DNA of 64,000 nt. Source: Deltaproteobacteria bacterium (GTDB taxonomy: Bacteria > Myxococcota_A > Polyangia > Nannocystales > Nannocystaceae). The DNA lies in contig JADJEE010000001.1 in assembly GCA_016709225.1 (NCBI GenBank), positions 620,001 through 684,000 on the forward strand. Direction: 5' to 3'. Positions 8,673 through 16,532 of the stretch are shown piece by piece (position 1 is the first letter of the stretch; every line of letters begins with the position of its first letter). Both the position numbers and the translations under genes were made by a program. The notes below the pieces were generated by a model. That model saw only the letters and a list, made by a program, of their open reading frames with translations. It was not told the origin of the DNA and made no database searches.

Positions 8673-9311
8673 TCACACGACGCCGGCGTCGAAGCACTGT
8701 ACCGCGTCGTCGTCGTCGCCGCCGCGTGGCCGTAGCCACGCGCACGGCGGCAGCGGCAGGTCGATGGTGACCAGCACGTACGCGCGCCGGTGCGCGTACG
8801 CTTCGAGCCGTGCGAGCACGGCCTGCAGCATCGCGCCGTTGCACGGGGCGTACATCACGTAGACGCTGCCGTCGGGCAGGATCTCGCGCGCGTCGCCGTG
8901 CACGAACGAGACCCTCACGTCGCCGAGCGACGCCGCGATGTGGCGGGCCGCCGCCACCAGCGGTGCCTGCAGCTCGACGCCGGTGGCGGTCGCACCGGTC
9001 AGCAGCGCGGCCAGCATCACCACGCGGCCGAGCCCGGCGCCGATGTCGACCAGCGTGTCGTGCCGGCGAAGCGGCGCGCGCTCGACCAGACCGAGGATCG
9101 CGTCGACACCGGCGGGCAGGTACGGCACCGCGCCGCGGGGCAGCGGCGAGTCGGGCGGCAGGGCCGGTAGGTCGAGCGCGACGTCGAGCCATCCATCGCG
9201 CAGCTCGACCGGCTGCCGGCGGATGCGATCGCGCAGCGTCGCACCGCGCAGCCGGCCGGCTGCGATCGCAGTGCGGGCCTGCAGCGCGTCGGCTCGCCAC
9301 GTCGAAGGCAT
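8673..9311 (-). CDS. Class I SAM-dependent methyltransferase
   Basis: 212 residues from the ATG at 9311. The SAM-binding motif I is LVDIGAGLGRVVMLAAL near residue 95, followed by an acidic residue at the end of strand 2 (GVELQAPL) and a later YVMYAPCNGAML segment in the position of motif IV. The fold resembles small DOT1-like and other orphan Rossmann methyltransferases, but the substrate cannot be told. The gene converges on icmF, with a 13-base gap between the stops. Upstream, after about 190 bases, lies the divergent arsR-type regulator. No signal peptide or membrane segment. Confidence 0.75.
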   Translation of the reverse strand: MPSTWRADALQARTAIAAGRLRGATLRDRIRRQPVELRDGWLDVALDLPALPPDSPLPRGAVPYLPAGVDAILGLVERAPLRRHDTLVDIGAGLGRVVMLAALLTGATATGVELQAPLVAAARHIAASLGDVRVSFVHGDAREILPDGSVYVMYAPCNGAMLQAVLARLEAYAHRRAYVLVTIDLPLPPCAWLRPRGGDDDDAVQCFDAGVV

Positions 9312-9472
9312 CGCTCGATCGCATCTTGTCGCGCGGCGGCAGGGCTCGGCAAGGCACCGGTGGACACGGCCCAAATCGCACCATGGAACATGGCGGTGCC
9401 CGCTTGCGCAGCGGGCCTCGGCCCGCCGCGTCGGTGGGCCGGGAGCGAGGGGGTGATGCGCGGTGCTTGCAA

Positions 9473-9492
9473 ATATAGCCAACATGCTATAT
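9473..9492. promoter_or_regulatory. Inverted-repeat operator of the ArsR-type regulator
   Basis: A perfect 7-bp inverted repeat, ATATAGC-n6-GCTATAT, sits 12 bases before the ATG of the ArsR-family gene. It is a striking AT-rich island in GC-rich DNA. ArsR-family dimers bind such imperfect palindromes, so this is a likely autoregulatory operator. It overlaps the in-frame GTG-initiated extension of the gene, which argues for the downstream ATG as true start. Confidence 0.75.
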
Positions 9493-9504
9493 AGCGAAGT
9501 GAGC

Positions 9505-9903
9505 ATGAACGAAGAGGCGCGCCTGAACCACGTCTTCGCGGCCCTGGCCGACCCGACGCGGCGATCGATCCTGCGCCGCCTCGCGCAGGGCGATGCGACC
9601 GTCGCCGAGCTCGCGGCGCCCTTCGAGATGGCGCAGCCCACGATCTCGCGACACCTGCGCGTGCTCGAGGACGCCGGGCTCATCCGCACCGCTCGCGATG
9701 CGCAGCGACGTCCACGCAGCTTGGTCGTGGGTGGGCCGCTGGCGGCCGCCGACGTATGGCTCGCGCCGTTCCGGGCGCAGTGGGAGCGCCGCCTCGATCG
9801 CCTCGAGTCCTTCCTCGGTGGGCGTGCGACCGCGGCCGCGCGCCCATCGACGACCGCCACGGCACCCCGACGATCACGACGAAAGGCCGGCAAGACCCCA
9901 TGA
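9505..9903 (+). CDS. ArsR-family transcriptional regulator
   Basis: 132 residues from the ATG at 9505. A winged helix-turn-helix fills the first 90: HVFAALADPTRRSILRRL (helix 1-2), TVAELAAPFEMAQPTISRHL (helix-turn-helix) and LRVLEDAGLIRTARD (wing). No Cys metal site (ELCVC) is present, so this is not an arsenic sensor but the ArsR subgroup that pairs with START/AHSA1 proteins. The C-terminal 40 residues are basic and disordered. An AT-rich palindrome just upstream is a likely own operator. The stop overlaps the next start (ATGA), so regulator and SRPBCC protein are translationally coupled. A GTG at 9463 would add residues encoded by the operator and is rejected. Confidence 0.9.
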   Translation: MNEEARLNHVFAALADPTRRSILRRLAQGDATVAELAAPFEMAQPTISRHLRVLEDAGLIRTARDAQRRPRSLVVGGPLAAADVWLAPFRAQWERRLDRLESFLGGRATAAARPSTTATAPRRSRRKAGKTP

Positions 9904-10349
9904 ACCATCACATCGACCACTCGACCCTCACGATCGCCTTCGAACGCACGGTGCCCGCCTCCCGCGAGGAGGTCTTCGACGCGTGGACGCGGCCGGAGCA
10001 GCTCTCGCAGTGGTGGGATCCGACCGGCGCGAAGCTGGCGCGCTGCGAGATCGATCTGCGCCCGGGCGGCAGCTTCTGCTTCGTGAACGAGGGCCACAGC
10101 CCGCCGTTCACCGGTACCTACGAGCGGGTCGAGCCGCCGGCGAAGCTGGTGTTCGAGGCGCTCGGCTCGATCGGCACCGTCGTGCTCGATACCGTCGCCG
10201 AGGGCACGCGCATGCGTGTCACGATCCGCTGCAGCTCGGCCGAGCAGCTCGCCCACCTGCTGCAGGTCGGCGCGGCCACCAACACCGATCGCACGCTCGA
10301 CAATCTCGTGCACTTCGCCCGACGACGTCGCGGCTCTCTCGCCCCGTGA
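9900..10349 (+). CDS. SRPBCC/AHSA1-domain protein
   Basis: 149 residues forming a single START-like helix-grip fold. Visible family marks are FERTVPASREEVFDAWTRPE, QWWDPTGAK, and GGSFCF followed by GTYERVEPPAKLVFE. AHSA1-type proteins bind hydrophobic ligands or act as cochaperone-like modules; when paired with ArsR regulators they are usually the regulated effector, of unknown substrate. The start codon lies inside the stop of the regulator gene. The C-terminus, ending in basic residues (ARRRRGSLAP), is slightly unlike the family. The gene converges on a lipoprotein gene at 10405. Confidence 0.88.
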   Translation: MNHHIDHSTLTIAFERTVPASREEVFDAWTRPEQLSQWWDPTGAKLARCEIDLRPGGSFCFVNEGHSPPFTGTYERVEPPAKLVFEALGSIGTVVLDTVAEGTRMRVTIRCSSAEQLAHLLQVGAATNTDRTLDNLVHFARRRRGSLAP

Positions 10350-10404
10350 GCTGCCTTCGCTCGGAGGGGTGGATGCCGTCGTCGGCTCCGTGTCGCCGGC
10401 TGCG

Positions 10405-11184
10405 TCAGAACGCGTGCGTGGCCCCCTCGGGGCCTGGGAACGGCACCACCACCACGTCGGATCGCTCCTGCACCGGGGACTGACTGCCGTCGAGGACGCC
10501 GCGAAGGTTGCCGGCGACGATGAACACACCGATGCTCTTGCCCTGTGTGGGCTGATGGCCTGCCATCTCGCCCCAGTGTGCGTCGTAGTACCAGTTCATC
10601 GCGACTTGGCCGTCGGCGCCGACGTTTCCGCCGTTGACGTCGAGTCCGTACCAGTACTGCATCGCGGCCGATGCGTGCCACTGCCCACCGATGTTCTCGA
10701 CCAGGCCAAGTGTGTAGTAGAGCGGGCCGTCCCAGCCGGGCGGGACGATGTCGGGCCAGCGCCCGTCGCCGTCCTTCTTGTCGAACTCGACAAACACGCC
10801 ACCGTTGCCGTCGGTACCGCCGTCGACGCGGAACTCGACCCGCGTCAGCGTGGTCGTGATCGGCCAGTCGGCGAGCTCGGGCGGGTTGTCATGCAGCACG
10901 ACGTCGTGGAGGTCGATCGCAGTGACCGAAGGTCCGCCGCCGCTCGAGCTGCCCACGTCGATGCCGTGCGAAGTGCTCGACTCGCCCGACTCGACCCCGG
11001 CCGACGTCGTGGCCGCGCTGCCACTGCTGCTGGCGTCGAGCGCGTTGCCGGATCCTCCACTGCTGCCGTCGGCAGCCGTGCCTGCGAATGGCCGCCCGTC
11101 GGTCGGCGCGCGACAGCCCACGCTGGGCGCGAGCAGTACGGCGCAGCAAAGTGCGAACCTCACGAACGACGGTGGGGACGTCAT
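10405..11184 (-). CDS. Secreted lipoprotein of unknown function
   Basis: 259 residues from the ATG at 11184. A signal peptide with hydrophobic core (FALCCAVLLAP) ends at a lipobox-like SVGC. About 60 residues of Gly/Ser/Thr/Ala linker follow, then a globular domain from about residue 90 with many aromatic and Gly residues (PPGWDGPLYYTLGLVEN, MNWYYDAHWGEMAGHQP). I do not recognise the domain. The organisation, lipid anchor plus linker plus beta-rich domain, is shared with several proteins in this window and points to the outer surface or periplasm. Its frame can be extended to 11214, but that adds residues before the signal peptide. Confidence 0.7.
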   Translation of the reverse strand: MTSPPSFVRFALCCAVLLAPSVGCRAPTDGRPFAGTAADGSSGGSGNALDASSSGSAATTSAGVESGESSTSHGIDVGSSSGGGPSVTAIDLHDVVLHDNPPELADWPITTTLTRVEFRVDGGTDGNGGVFVEFDKKDGDGRWPDIVPPGWDGPLYYTLGLVENIGGQWHASAAMQYWYGLDVNGGNVGADGQVAMNWYYDAHWGEMAGHQPTQGKSIGVFIVAGNLRGVLDGSQSPVQERSDVVVVPFPGPEGATHAF

Positions 11185-11336
11185 CTTTGGGGTGGCCTCC
11201 TCGAGTCCGAGCATGGGCCGGTGCTGCGGTGGCCGGGGGAGTTCTTTTCCACGGGCTTGCTGCGGTCTTGCAGGGCGCGGCCAGTGGGCTCGCGGAGCCT
11301 CCGAGGTGCGCCACGAGCGGGGCGGCGATCACCGCG

Positions 11337-12428
11337 TCACCCCGCCGGCGGGATCATCATGCAGGTCTCGCCGACGATGCCCGCGAGCGCGTCGCCGACC
11401 ACGTCGGTGTACTGCGTGGTGTCGTCGATGTCGCCCCACGTCGGGGCCTCGCCGAAGCTGCTCAAGAACTGCCACACCGGATCGTCGTTGGCCTGCACGC
11501 AGCTGTCGATGAGGCCCGCGGTCAGCACACACTCGTCGCCGCCGCAGCCGGCCTTCACGGCGGTGATCATGTCGTGGTAGGCGGCGGTGCCCTCGGGTGA
11601 CTTGTCGGGCTCGTCGGTGAGGATGAAGATCATCAGCACCGCACCCTCGTCGCGGAAGAAGCCGGCGTTGTCGGCCGCGTTGGCCGGGTGCGCGGCGTAG
11701 CCGGCCCCCGCCGACGACATCTCGAACGAGCAGCCGGTCTCGCCCGCCGCCACCGCGGCGCCGGTGAACCACGCCTTCAGGGCCGCGGGGTCCTGGTCGG
11801 TCGTGGTCGCGAAGTAGTTCATGCCCATGTACTGGTACAGCCGACCCTGCGAGCCGTTGCCACCGTTGTTGCCGCCGTCGGGGGTGTCGTAGTGGTCGAG
11901 GATCGCCTGCATGCTCGCGGTGCTGTGGCAGTTGAGCGTGGCCTCGCTGCACGAGCAGCCGCCGCTGCCGCAGTTGAAGTCGGTGGTGGTGATGCCGACG
12001 TGGAGGTCGGTGCCCGGCGGCAGGTTCGAGACCATCGCATCGACGAAGCCGGGGAACGCGGCCGCGAGCGCCTCCTGGTAGGGGCCCATCGACGGCGAGT
12101 TGTCGATCACGAACAGCAGGTCCACGAAGGTGCAGCCGTCGTTGCCGTCGGTCACGTTGCCGGTGGTGCCGGGCGAGCCGACATCGAGCTTGAGCCCGCC
12201 GGTGGCGTCGGTGCTGTCGGCCGCGGTGCTGCCGACGGTGGTCGCGGTGCCGCTTTGCGCCGAGGTGCTGGTGTCGGCCGCCGTCATGCCGCCCGTGGCC
12301 GTGGTGGTCGCCGAGCCCGAGTCGAACGGTGAGCTGGTGCCGTCGCCATCGCTGCCGCAGGCCGTGGCCGCCGCCATCGCCCCCGCCATCACCCATGACG
12401 CCGCCGTGATTCCGACCCGAGTTGCCAT
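11337..12428 (-). CDS. VWA-domain lipoprotein
   Basis: 363 residues. The signal peptide ends at AATACGS, a lipobox, and about 65 residues of Ser/Thr/Ala/Gly linker follow. A von Willebrand A fold starts with VDLLFVIDNSPSM, carrying the metal-ion-dependent adhesion motif DxSxS; the strand ILTDEPDKSPEG is in the place of the later MIDAS Asp. Eight or so Cys residues (NCGSGGCSCSEATLNC) suggest disulfides, fitting export. Such VWA lipoproteins are numerous in Nannocystaceae; binding partner unknown. It is divergent from the formylglycine-enzyme-like gene at 12508 with 79 bases between starts. Confidence 0.85.
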   Translation of the reverse strand: MATRVGITAASWVMAGAMAAATACGSDGDGTSSPFDSGSATTTATGGMTAADTSTSAQSGTATTVGSTAADSTDATGGLKLDVGSPGTTGNVTDGNDGCTFVDLLFVIDNSPSMGPYQEALAAAFPGFVDAMVSNLPPGTDLHVGITTTDFNCGSGGCSCSEATLNCHSTASMQAILDHYDTPDGGNNGGNGSQGRLYQYMGMNYFATTTDQDPAALKAWFTGAAVAAGETGCSFEMSSAGAGYAAHPANAADNAGFFRDEGAVLMIFILTDEPDKSPEGTAAYHDMITAVKAGCGGDECVLTAGLIDSCVQANDDPVWQFLSSFGEAPTWGDIDDTTQYTDVVGDALAGIVGETCMMIPPAG

Positions 12429-12507
12429 GACGACACCACGCTAGCAGGACCGACGCGCTTCGGAACTGGCGCGGCGGTGTGTCGCTCTGCTAAAGACGTG
12501 CGCGCGC

Positions 12508-13518
12508 ATGCGGATCACCCTGGCGTTGCTCCTCGCGGTCGCGACCTGTGATGGTCGCAGCCCCTCGGCCCCGAGCCCCGAGCCCGCCGCCGCCACGCCG
12601 GCGAAGGGCGACGCACCGGCACCCATCGCGATCGAAGCCAGCCCGGCGCCACCCGCCGCGCCCGCGGCTGCTGCGGCGCCCGCCGCCACGCCCGCGGCGC
12701 TGCCGGTCGCACCCGACGGCACCGCGATGCTGCCGTGTCCGGCCGGCAGCCCCGACGACATGGCCTGCATCCCGGGCGGCCCGTTCATCCGCGGCGCCGA
12801 CGATGGCCCCGAGAACGCTCGCCCGGCGGCGACGGTGTGGGCGCAGACGTTCTTCATGGACCGTCACGAGGTCACCTACGCGCAGTACAACGCGTGCATG
12901 AAGGAGAAGGGCTGCCCCAAGGCCCGGCCGCGCTACACCGACTACGATCACCCGAACATGCCGATGACCGGCGTGAGCTGGTTCGACGCGGTCGAGTACT
13001 GCCGCATCATGGGCAAGCACCTGCCCAGCGAAGCGCAGTGGGAGAAGGCGGCGCGCGGCCCCGATGGCGCGCGCTATCCGTGGGGCAACGATCCGGTCAC
13101 CTGCGAGCGCGCGATCTATCGCGACGCCAGCGGTCGCGGCTGCGGCCTGAAGAAGCAGTTCAGCAAGCCCGAGACCGGACGCCCGTGGGACGTCGGCTCG
13201 CGTCCGGCCGGCGTCTACGATCTCTTCGACATGGTCGGCAACTCGTGGGAGTGGGTCGCCGACTGGAACAGCAAGAGCTGGGCGAGCTGCGGTGCCGACT
13301 GCGAGGGCCTCGATCCCAAGGGCCCGTGCGCCGACCAGCCGACCTGCGCCACCACGCGCAACAAGATCGTGCGCGGTGGCTCGTGGTACTGGGAAGACGA
13401 GAAGGCCACCGGCATCTACCGGCGCGCGCACGTGCCCAGCAACGACCCGTTCCACCACTTCGGGTTCCGCTGTGCGGCCAGCCTCGACGAGGCCGCCGCG
13501 CTCGACGCTGCGAAGTAG
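12508..13518 (+). CDS. Formylglycine-generating-enzyme (SUMF1/FGE)-fold lipoprotein
   Basis: 336 residues. A short signal peptide (ITLALLLAVATC) with a lipobox Cys precedes an Ala/Pro linker to about residue 80. The FGE-sulfatase fold follows: CIPGGPFIRGADD, MDRHEVTYAQYNAC, VSWFDAVEYCRIMGKHLPSE, EWEWV-type VGNSWEWVADW, KIVRGGSWYW and FHHFGFRCA. The family ranges from true sulfatase activators to non-catalytic sugar- or protein-binding modules; being exported and Cys-rich, this one is more likely of the second sort. No sulfatase gene is near. The ATG at 12508 directly begins the signal peptide. Confidence 0.88.
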   Translation: MRITLALLLAVATCDGRSPSAPSPEPAAATPAKGDAPAPIAIEASPAPPAAPAAAAAPAATPAALPVAPDGTAMLPCPAGSPDDMACIPGGPFIRGADDGPENARPAATVWAQTFFMDRHEVTYAQYNACMKEKGCPKARPRYTDYDHPNMPMTGVSWFDAVEYCRIMGKHLPSEAQWEKAARGPDGARYPWGNDPVTCERAIYRDASGRGCGLKKQFSKPETGRPWDVGSRPAGVYDLFDMVGNSWEWVADWNSKSWASCGADCEGLDPKGPCADQPTCATTRNKIVRGGSWYWEDEKATGIYRRAHVPSNDPFHHFGFRCAASLDEAAALDAAK

Positions 13519-13530
13519 CGCGCGGCGCCG

Positions 13531-14256
13531 CTACTCGAGGGTGTGGAAGACCTGCTGGACGTCGTCGTCCTGCTCGAGCTTGTCGATGAGCTCGATGACC
13601 TCGTCGGCCTGCGACTCCTCGAGCGAGGTGGTGTTCTTTGCGACCCACTCGAAGCCCGACGACACCACCGCGACGCCCTTGGCCTCGAGCCCGGTCTGCA
13701 GCGCGCCGAAGTTCTCCCGCGCGCAGCGCAGCACCACCAGCGGCTTGCCGTCGTCGTCCTGGCCGTCGACCATCGCCTCCAGGCCGTGATCGATGAGCTC
13801 GAGCTCGAGGCTGTCGCGGTCGAGGCCCTCGGGCGAGAGTCGGAACACCGCGAACTGGTCGAACATGAAGGCGACGCTGCCGCTCGAGCCGAGGTTGCCG
13901 TTGCCCTTCTTGAACGCGAAGCGCAGGTTGGCGACGGTCCGCGTGGGGTTCTCGGTCGCGCACAGCACCAACAGCGCGATGCCGTGCGGGCCGTAGCCCT
14001 CGTACAGCACCTCCTGGAAGTCGGCGCCGCCGCCGACGCCGGCGGCCTTGTCGATCGCGCCCTGGATCTTGTCCTTGGGCATGTTGGCCGCGCGTGCGTT
14101 CTGGATCGCGCGTCGCAGCGCCGCGTTGCCGGCGGGATCGGGCCCGCTGGCCTTCACGGCCATGCTGATCTGACGCCCGCAGCGCGTGAACGCCTTGGCG
14201 TCGCGATCGCCTCGCTTCATGATCTGCTGGCGGCGGTTCTCGAACGTGCGGCCCAT
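13531..14256 (-). CDS. YebC/PmpR/TACO1-family protein
   Basis: 241 residues, full family length. Matches are ARAANMPKDKIQGAIDKA, YEGYGPHGIALLVLCATENPTRT and AFMFDQFAVF. The N-terminus, MGRTFENRRQQIMKRGD, differs from the common AGHSKWANIKHRK form and matches the subgroup better known from Bacteroidetes. YebC proteins were described as transcription regulators, and more recently as helpers of translation through proline stretches (mitochondrial TACO1). It is convergent with the FGE-like gene, 12 bases apart, and follows the terminator of the Cys-type DsbA-like gene, so it is probably transcribed on its own. Confidence 0.92.
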   Translation of the reverse strand: MGRTFENRRQQIMKRGDRDAKAFTRCGRQISMAVKASGPDPAGNAALRRAIQNARAANMPKDKIQGAIDKAAGVGGGADFQEVLYEGYGPHGIALLVLCATENPTRTVANLRFAFKKGNGNLGSSGSVAFMFDQFAVFRLSPEGLDRDSLELELIDHGLEAMVDGQDDDGKPLVVLRCARENFGALQTGLEAKGVAVVSSGFEWVAKNTTSLEESQADEVIELIDKLEQDDDVQQVFHTLE

Positions 14257-14286
14257 GGCTGCCTTCTACCCGATGCCGCCGCCAAC

Positions 14287-14324
14287 AGGAAAGGGGGGCC
14301 CCGCGGACGCGCGGACCCCCCCTT
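14287..14324 (-). terminator. Terminator of the CPFC DsbA-like lipoprotein gene
   Basis: Strong GC hairpin downstream of the stop at 14352: arms AAGGGGGG (14291-14298) and CCCCCCCTT (14316-14324), closed by an inner GC stem. On the minus strand it is followed by a short T-containing run (tttcctg). It separates the gene from the YebC-like gene. Confidence 0.6.
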
Positions 14325-14351
14325 CACACGCACGCCGAGGCGGCGTGACGG

Positions 14352-15197
14352 CTACGGCGCGGTCTTGCCGGCCTTGATGACCTCGGCGTACAGCTTGTCC
14401 TTGCTGATGCCCTTGGCCAGCAGCGCGTCGGCCTTCTTCATCTCCTCGTCGATGAGGGCCTTGAACGCCTCCTTGGGCTGCGCGCCGCTCAGGTAGCGGC
14501 CGTTCACGAAGAACGCCGGCGTGCCGCGGGCGCCCAGCTGCGTGCCCTGCTTCTGGTTGTCGTCGACCTTCTTGCTGAGCGCCGGGTCGGCGAGGTCCTT
14601 CTTGAACTGCTCGACGTCGATGCCGATCTCGCCCGCCCACTTGACGAAGTTCTCGTCGGTGAGGTCCTTGTTGTTGGCGAACATCAGGTCGTGCATCTCC
14701 CAGAACTTGCCCTGCTTGCCGGCGGCCTCGGCCGCGAGCGCGGCCGGCTTGGCGCGGTTGTGCATGGGCAGCGCGTTGTGCTTGAACGCGATCGCGATGT
14801 CGTCGCCGTAGTCCTTGACCAGCTCGCCCATGGTCGGGACCACGCGGTTGCAGAACGGGCACTGGAAGTCGGACCACTCGACGATGGTGACCTTCGGCTG
14901 CGCGCCGCCCTTGGTGTACGCGTCGCCGACCTCGACCTTGTAGGTCGCCTTGGGGTCGGGCTGGCCGGGGCGCTGGGCCTTGGGGTCGGCCGCGCCGGGC
15001 TTGGCGGGGCCGCCGGCCGGCATCGCACCGATCTTGGCTTCGAGGCCGTCGAGCTTGGAGAGGATCGCGTCCTGCTTCTGCTCGATGCCGGCGATGGACT
15101 CCTGCAGCTTGGCGAACGAACCGGATCCCTGGCAGCCGATCGAGAGGCTCGCGGCGATGCCGATGCCGACCGCACCGGTGATGAACTTGTTCTTCAT
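14352..15197 (-). CDS. DsbA-like thioredoxin-fold lipoprotein, CPFC active site
   Basis: 281 residues from the ATG at 15197, preceded by GAGGAG. The signal peptide ends in a lipobox (SLSIGC). A coiled-coil-like segment (FAKLQESIAGIEQKQDAIL) and Gly/Pro/Ala linker precede a DsbA/thioredoxin_4 domain: EWSDFQCPFCNRV with the CPFC dithiol, an alpha-helical insert, and the cis-Pro segment GARGTPAFFVNGRYL. It should act as an envelope dithiol oxidase, reductase or isomerase anchored by lipid. It is the Cys paralogue of the adjacent gene with TGA at the first active-site codon; the two align without gaps through the catalytic domain and are about 80% identical by eye in the C-terminal half, so this is a fairly recent tandem duplication. 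Confidence 0.9.
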   Translation of the reverse strand: MKNKFITGAVGIGIAASLSIGCQGSGSFAKLQESIAGIEQKQDAILSKLDGLEAKIGAMPAGGPAKPGAADPKAQRPGQPDPKATYKVEVGDAYTKGGAQPKVTIVEWSDFQCPFCNRVVPTMGELVKDYGDDIAIAFKHNALPMHNRAKPAALAAEAAGKQGKFWEMHDLMFANNKDLTDENFVKWAGEIGIDVEQFKKDLADPALSKKVDDNQKQGTQLGARGTPAFFVNGRYLSGAQPKEAFKALIDEEMKKADALLAKGISKDKLYAEVIKAGKTAP

Positions 15198-15280
15198 GAT
15201 GTCATGACTCCTCATGGTGGTTTTGCTTCGTTGCCGACCTGTCGTCGGCGGTGATTCGTGGTTTCAGACCCGGAAACGAG

Positions 15281-15314
15281 ACGACCCCAGGTCCTGGGTA
15301 GGCCCTGGGGTCGT
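15281..15314 (-). terminator. Terminator between the two DsbA-like paralogues
   Basis: Perfect 11-bp inverted repeat, ACGACCCCAGG (15281-15291) and CCTGGGGTCGT (15304-15314), with a 12-base loop. On the minus strand the second arm is followed by ctcgtttcc. It lies 87 bases past the stop of the Sec-type gene and ahead of the Cys-type gene, giving each its own transcription unit. Confidence 0.75.
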
Positions 15315-15400
15315 CGTCCGCCGCGGTGCCCGTCGTGAGGGGCGTGCGGCGGAGGTGCCGTCAGGGGCCGTCGGCGACAGCCCCCTTGGCGTGTGCACGC

Positions 15401-16231
15401 TTAGGGAGCGGTCTTGCCGTTCTTGATGGTCTCTTCGTAGACCTTGTCCTTCGCGATGCCCTTGGCGATGAGTGCGTCGGCCTTCTTCATTTCCTCGTCG
15501 ATGAGGGCCTTGAACGCTTCCTTCGGCTGCGCGCCGCTCAGGTAGCGGCCGTTGATGAAGAATGCCGGGGTTCCCCGTGCGCCCAGCTGGATGCCGAGCT
15601 TCTGCTGATCCGCGATCTTCTTCTTGACCTCCGGATCTTCCATGTCCTTCTTGAACTGCTCGACGTTGAGTCCGATCTCCCCCGCCCACTTGGCGAAGTT
15701 CTCATCGGTCAAGTCCTTCATGTTCTCGAAGATCTTGTCGTGCATCTCCCAGAACTTGCCCTGCTTGCCGGCCGCTTCGGCCGCCTGCGCCGCTGGCTGG
15801 GCACGGTTGTGCATCGGCAGCGGGTTGTTGTGGTAGACGACGCGAACGTCACCCTTGTACTCGTCGACGATTTCCTTGAGGGTCGGACCGACCCTCCCGC
15901 AGAACGGTCATTGGAAATCGGACCACTCGACGATCGTGACCTTCGCGTCGTCGGGGCCCTTGGACCAGCCAGAGACTGGAACCTTGTAGGTGACCTTGGG
16001 ATCGGGCTGACCAGGGCGAGGGCCCTTGTCGGCACCGGGCTTCTGCGGCCCAGCTGCGGGTGCGTTGCCGATCTTCTGCTCGAGGGTGTCCAGTTTGGCG
16101 AGGATGGCGTCCTGCTTCTGCTCGATTCCAGCGATGGACTCTTGCAGCTTGGCGAACGATCCCGACCCCTGACAGCCCACCAGCAAGCCGGCGGCACCGA
16201 GCCAGGCGAGGCTCGGGTATCTGGGTTTCAT
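15401..16231 (-). CDS. Probable selenoprotein: DsbA-like lipoprotein with UPFC active site (in-frame TGA)
   Basis: 276 residues if the TGA at 15910-15908 is read as selenocysteine (Sec108). Start ATG 16231 has a good Shine-Dalgarno (AAGGAG, 9-base spacing). Signal peptide with lipobox LLVGC, the coiled-coil segment and linker as in the neighbouring paralogue, then EWSDFQ-Sec-PFC. After the TGA the same frame runs 168 more codons without a stop or gap, through helices, GARGTPAFFINGRYL and the paralogue's C-terminus. The TGA replaces exactly the nucleophilic Cys of CxxC, the usual place for Sec in thioredoxin-fold selenoproteins, and an mRNA hairpin 18 bases on has the expected SECIS form. DsbA-like UxxC proteins are known in deltaproteobacteria. 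It would be an envelope thiol/selenol oxidoreductase. selA/B/C/D must lie elsewhere in the genome; none is in the window. A nonsense-mutated pseudogene is the alternative, much less likely. Confidence 0.88.
15878..15910 (-). promoter_or_regulatory. Bacterial SECIS element with its UGA codon
   Basis: On the mRNA, UGA (15910-15908) is followed by 11 bases, then a perfect 7-bp stem GAGGGUC (15896-15890) / GACCCUC (15884-15878) with apical loop GGUCC (15889-15885). The loop thus begins 18 bases after the UGA, and its GGUC resembles the SelB-contacting loop of the E. coli fdhF SECIS, which as I recall it has the same 18-base distance. The Cys paralogue has TGC at this codon and lacks a comparable GGU-loop hairpin. 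Confidence 0.82.
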
Positions 16232-16532
16232 GCGATATTGCTCCTTGGCGCTTGTGAAAGCGAAGACTCCCGACCCCTTGGGGACTTTGGGGGTTCCCGC
16301 GGCCCCAAGAACGTCGAGTGGGCGCGGAGCATATCGGGGGGTGTGGGGCACGACAAGCCCGGGGGCAACGGGGCGCGCCGCGCCGCGCGTGGGCGCAACG
16401 GGGGCGTGGGGCTGCCCTTGCGGGGCCCGTGAGCTGGCGCAGACCGTGGGCGAACGCAGCGCACGGGCGCACCCGTTGGGTCATGCGAGGGCCCGCGGCG
16501 GCCCCCCAGCGCCCATGAGAGGATCCAGCGCG
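16232..16532. other. Divergent intergenic region upstream of the selenoprotein gene
   Basis: 301 bases between the selenoprotein gene (leftward) and the small gene at 16533 (rightward). Apart from the AAGGAG ribosome-binding site near 16241-16246 on the minus strand, nothing clear is seen. It presumably holds both promoters. A short direct run of GC-rich sequence with no gene-like frame fills the rest. Confidence 0.4.

Noticed and set aside
9463..9504. Upstream GTG start of the ArsR gene
   Set aside because: Would translate the AT-rich operator palindrome; no ribosome-binding site.
15908..16231. The DsbA-like gene with in-frame TGA as a truncated protein or pseudogene
   Set aside because: Reading frame, codon bias and domain continue intact for 168 codons after the TGA, the TGA falls precisely on the catalytic Cys, and a SECIS-like hairpin follows.
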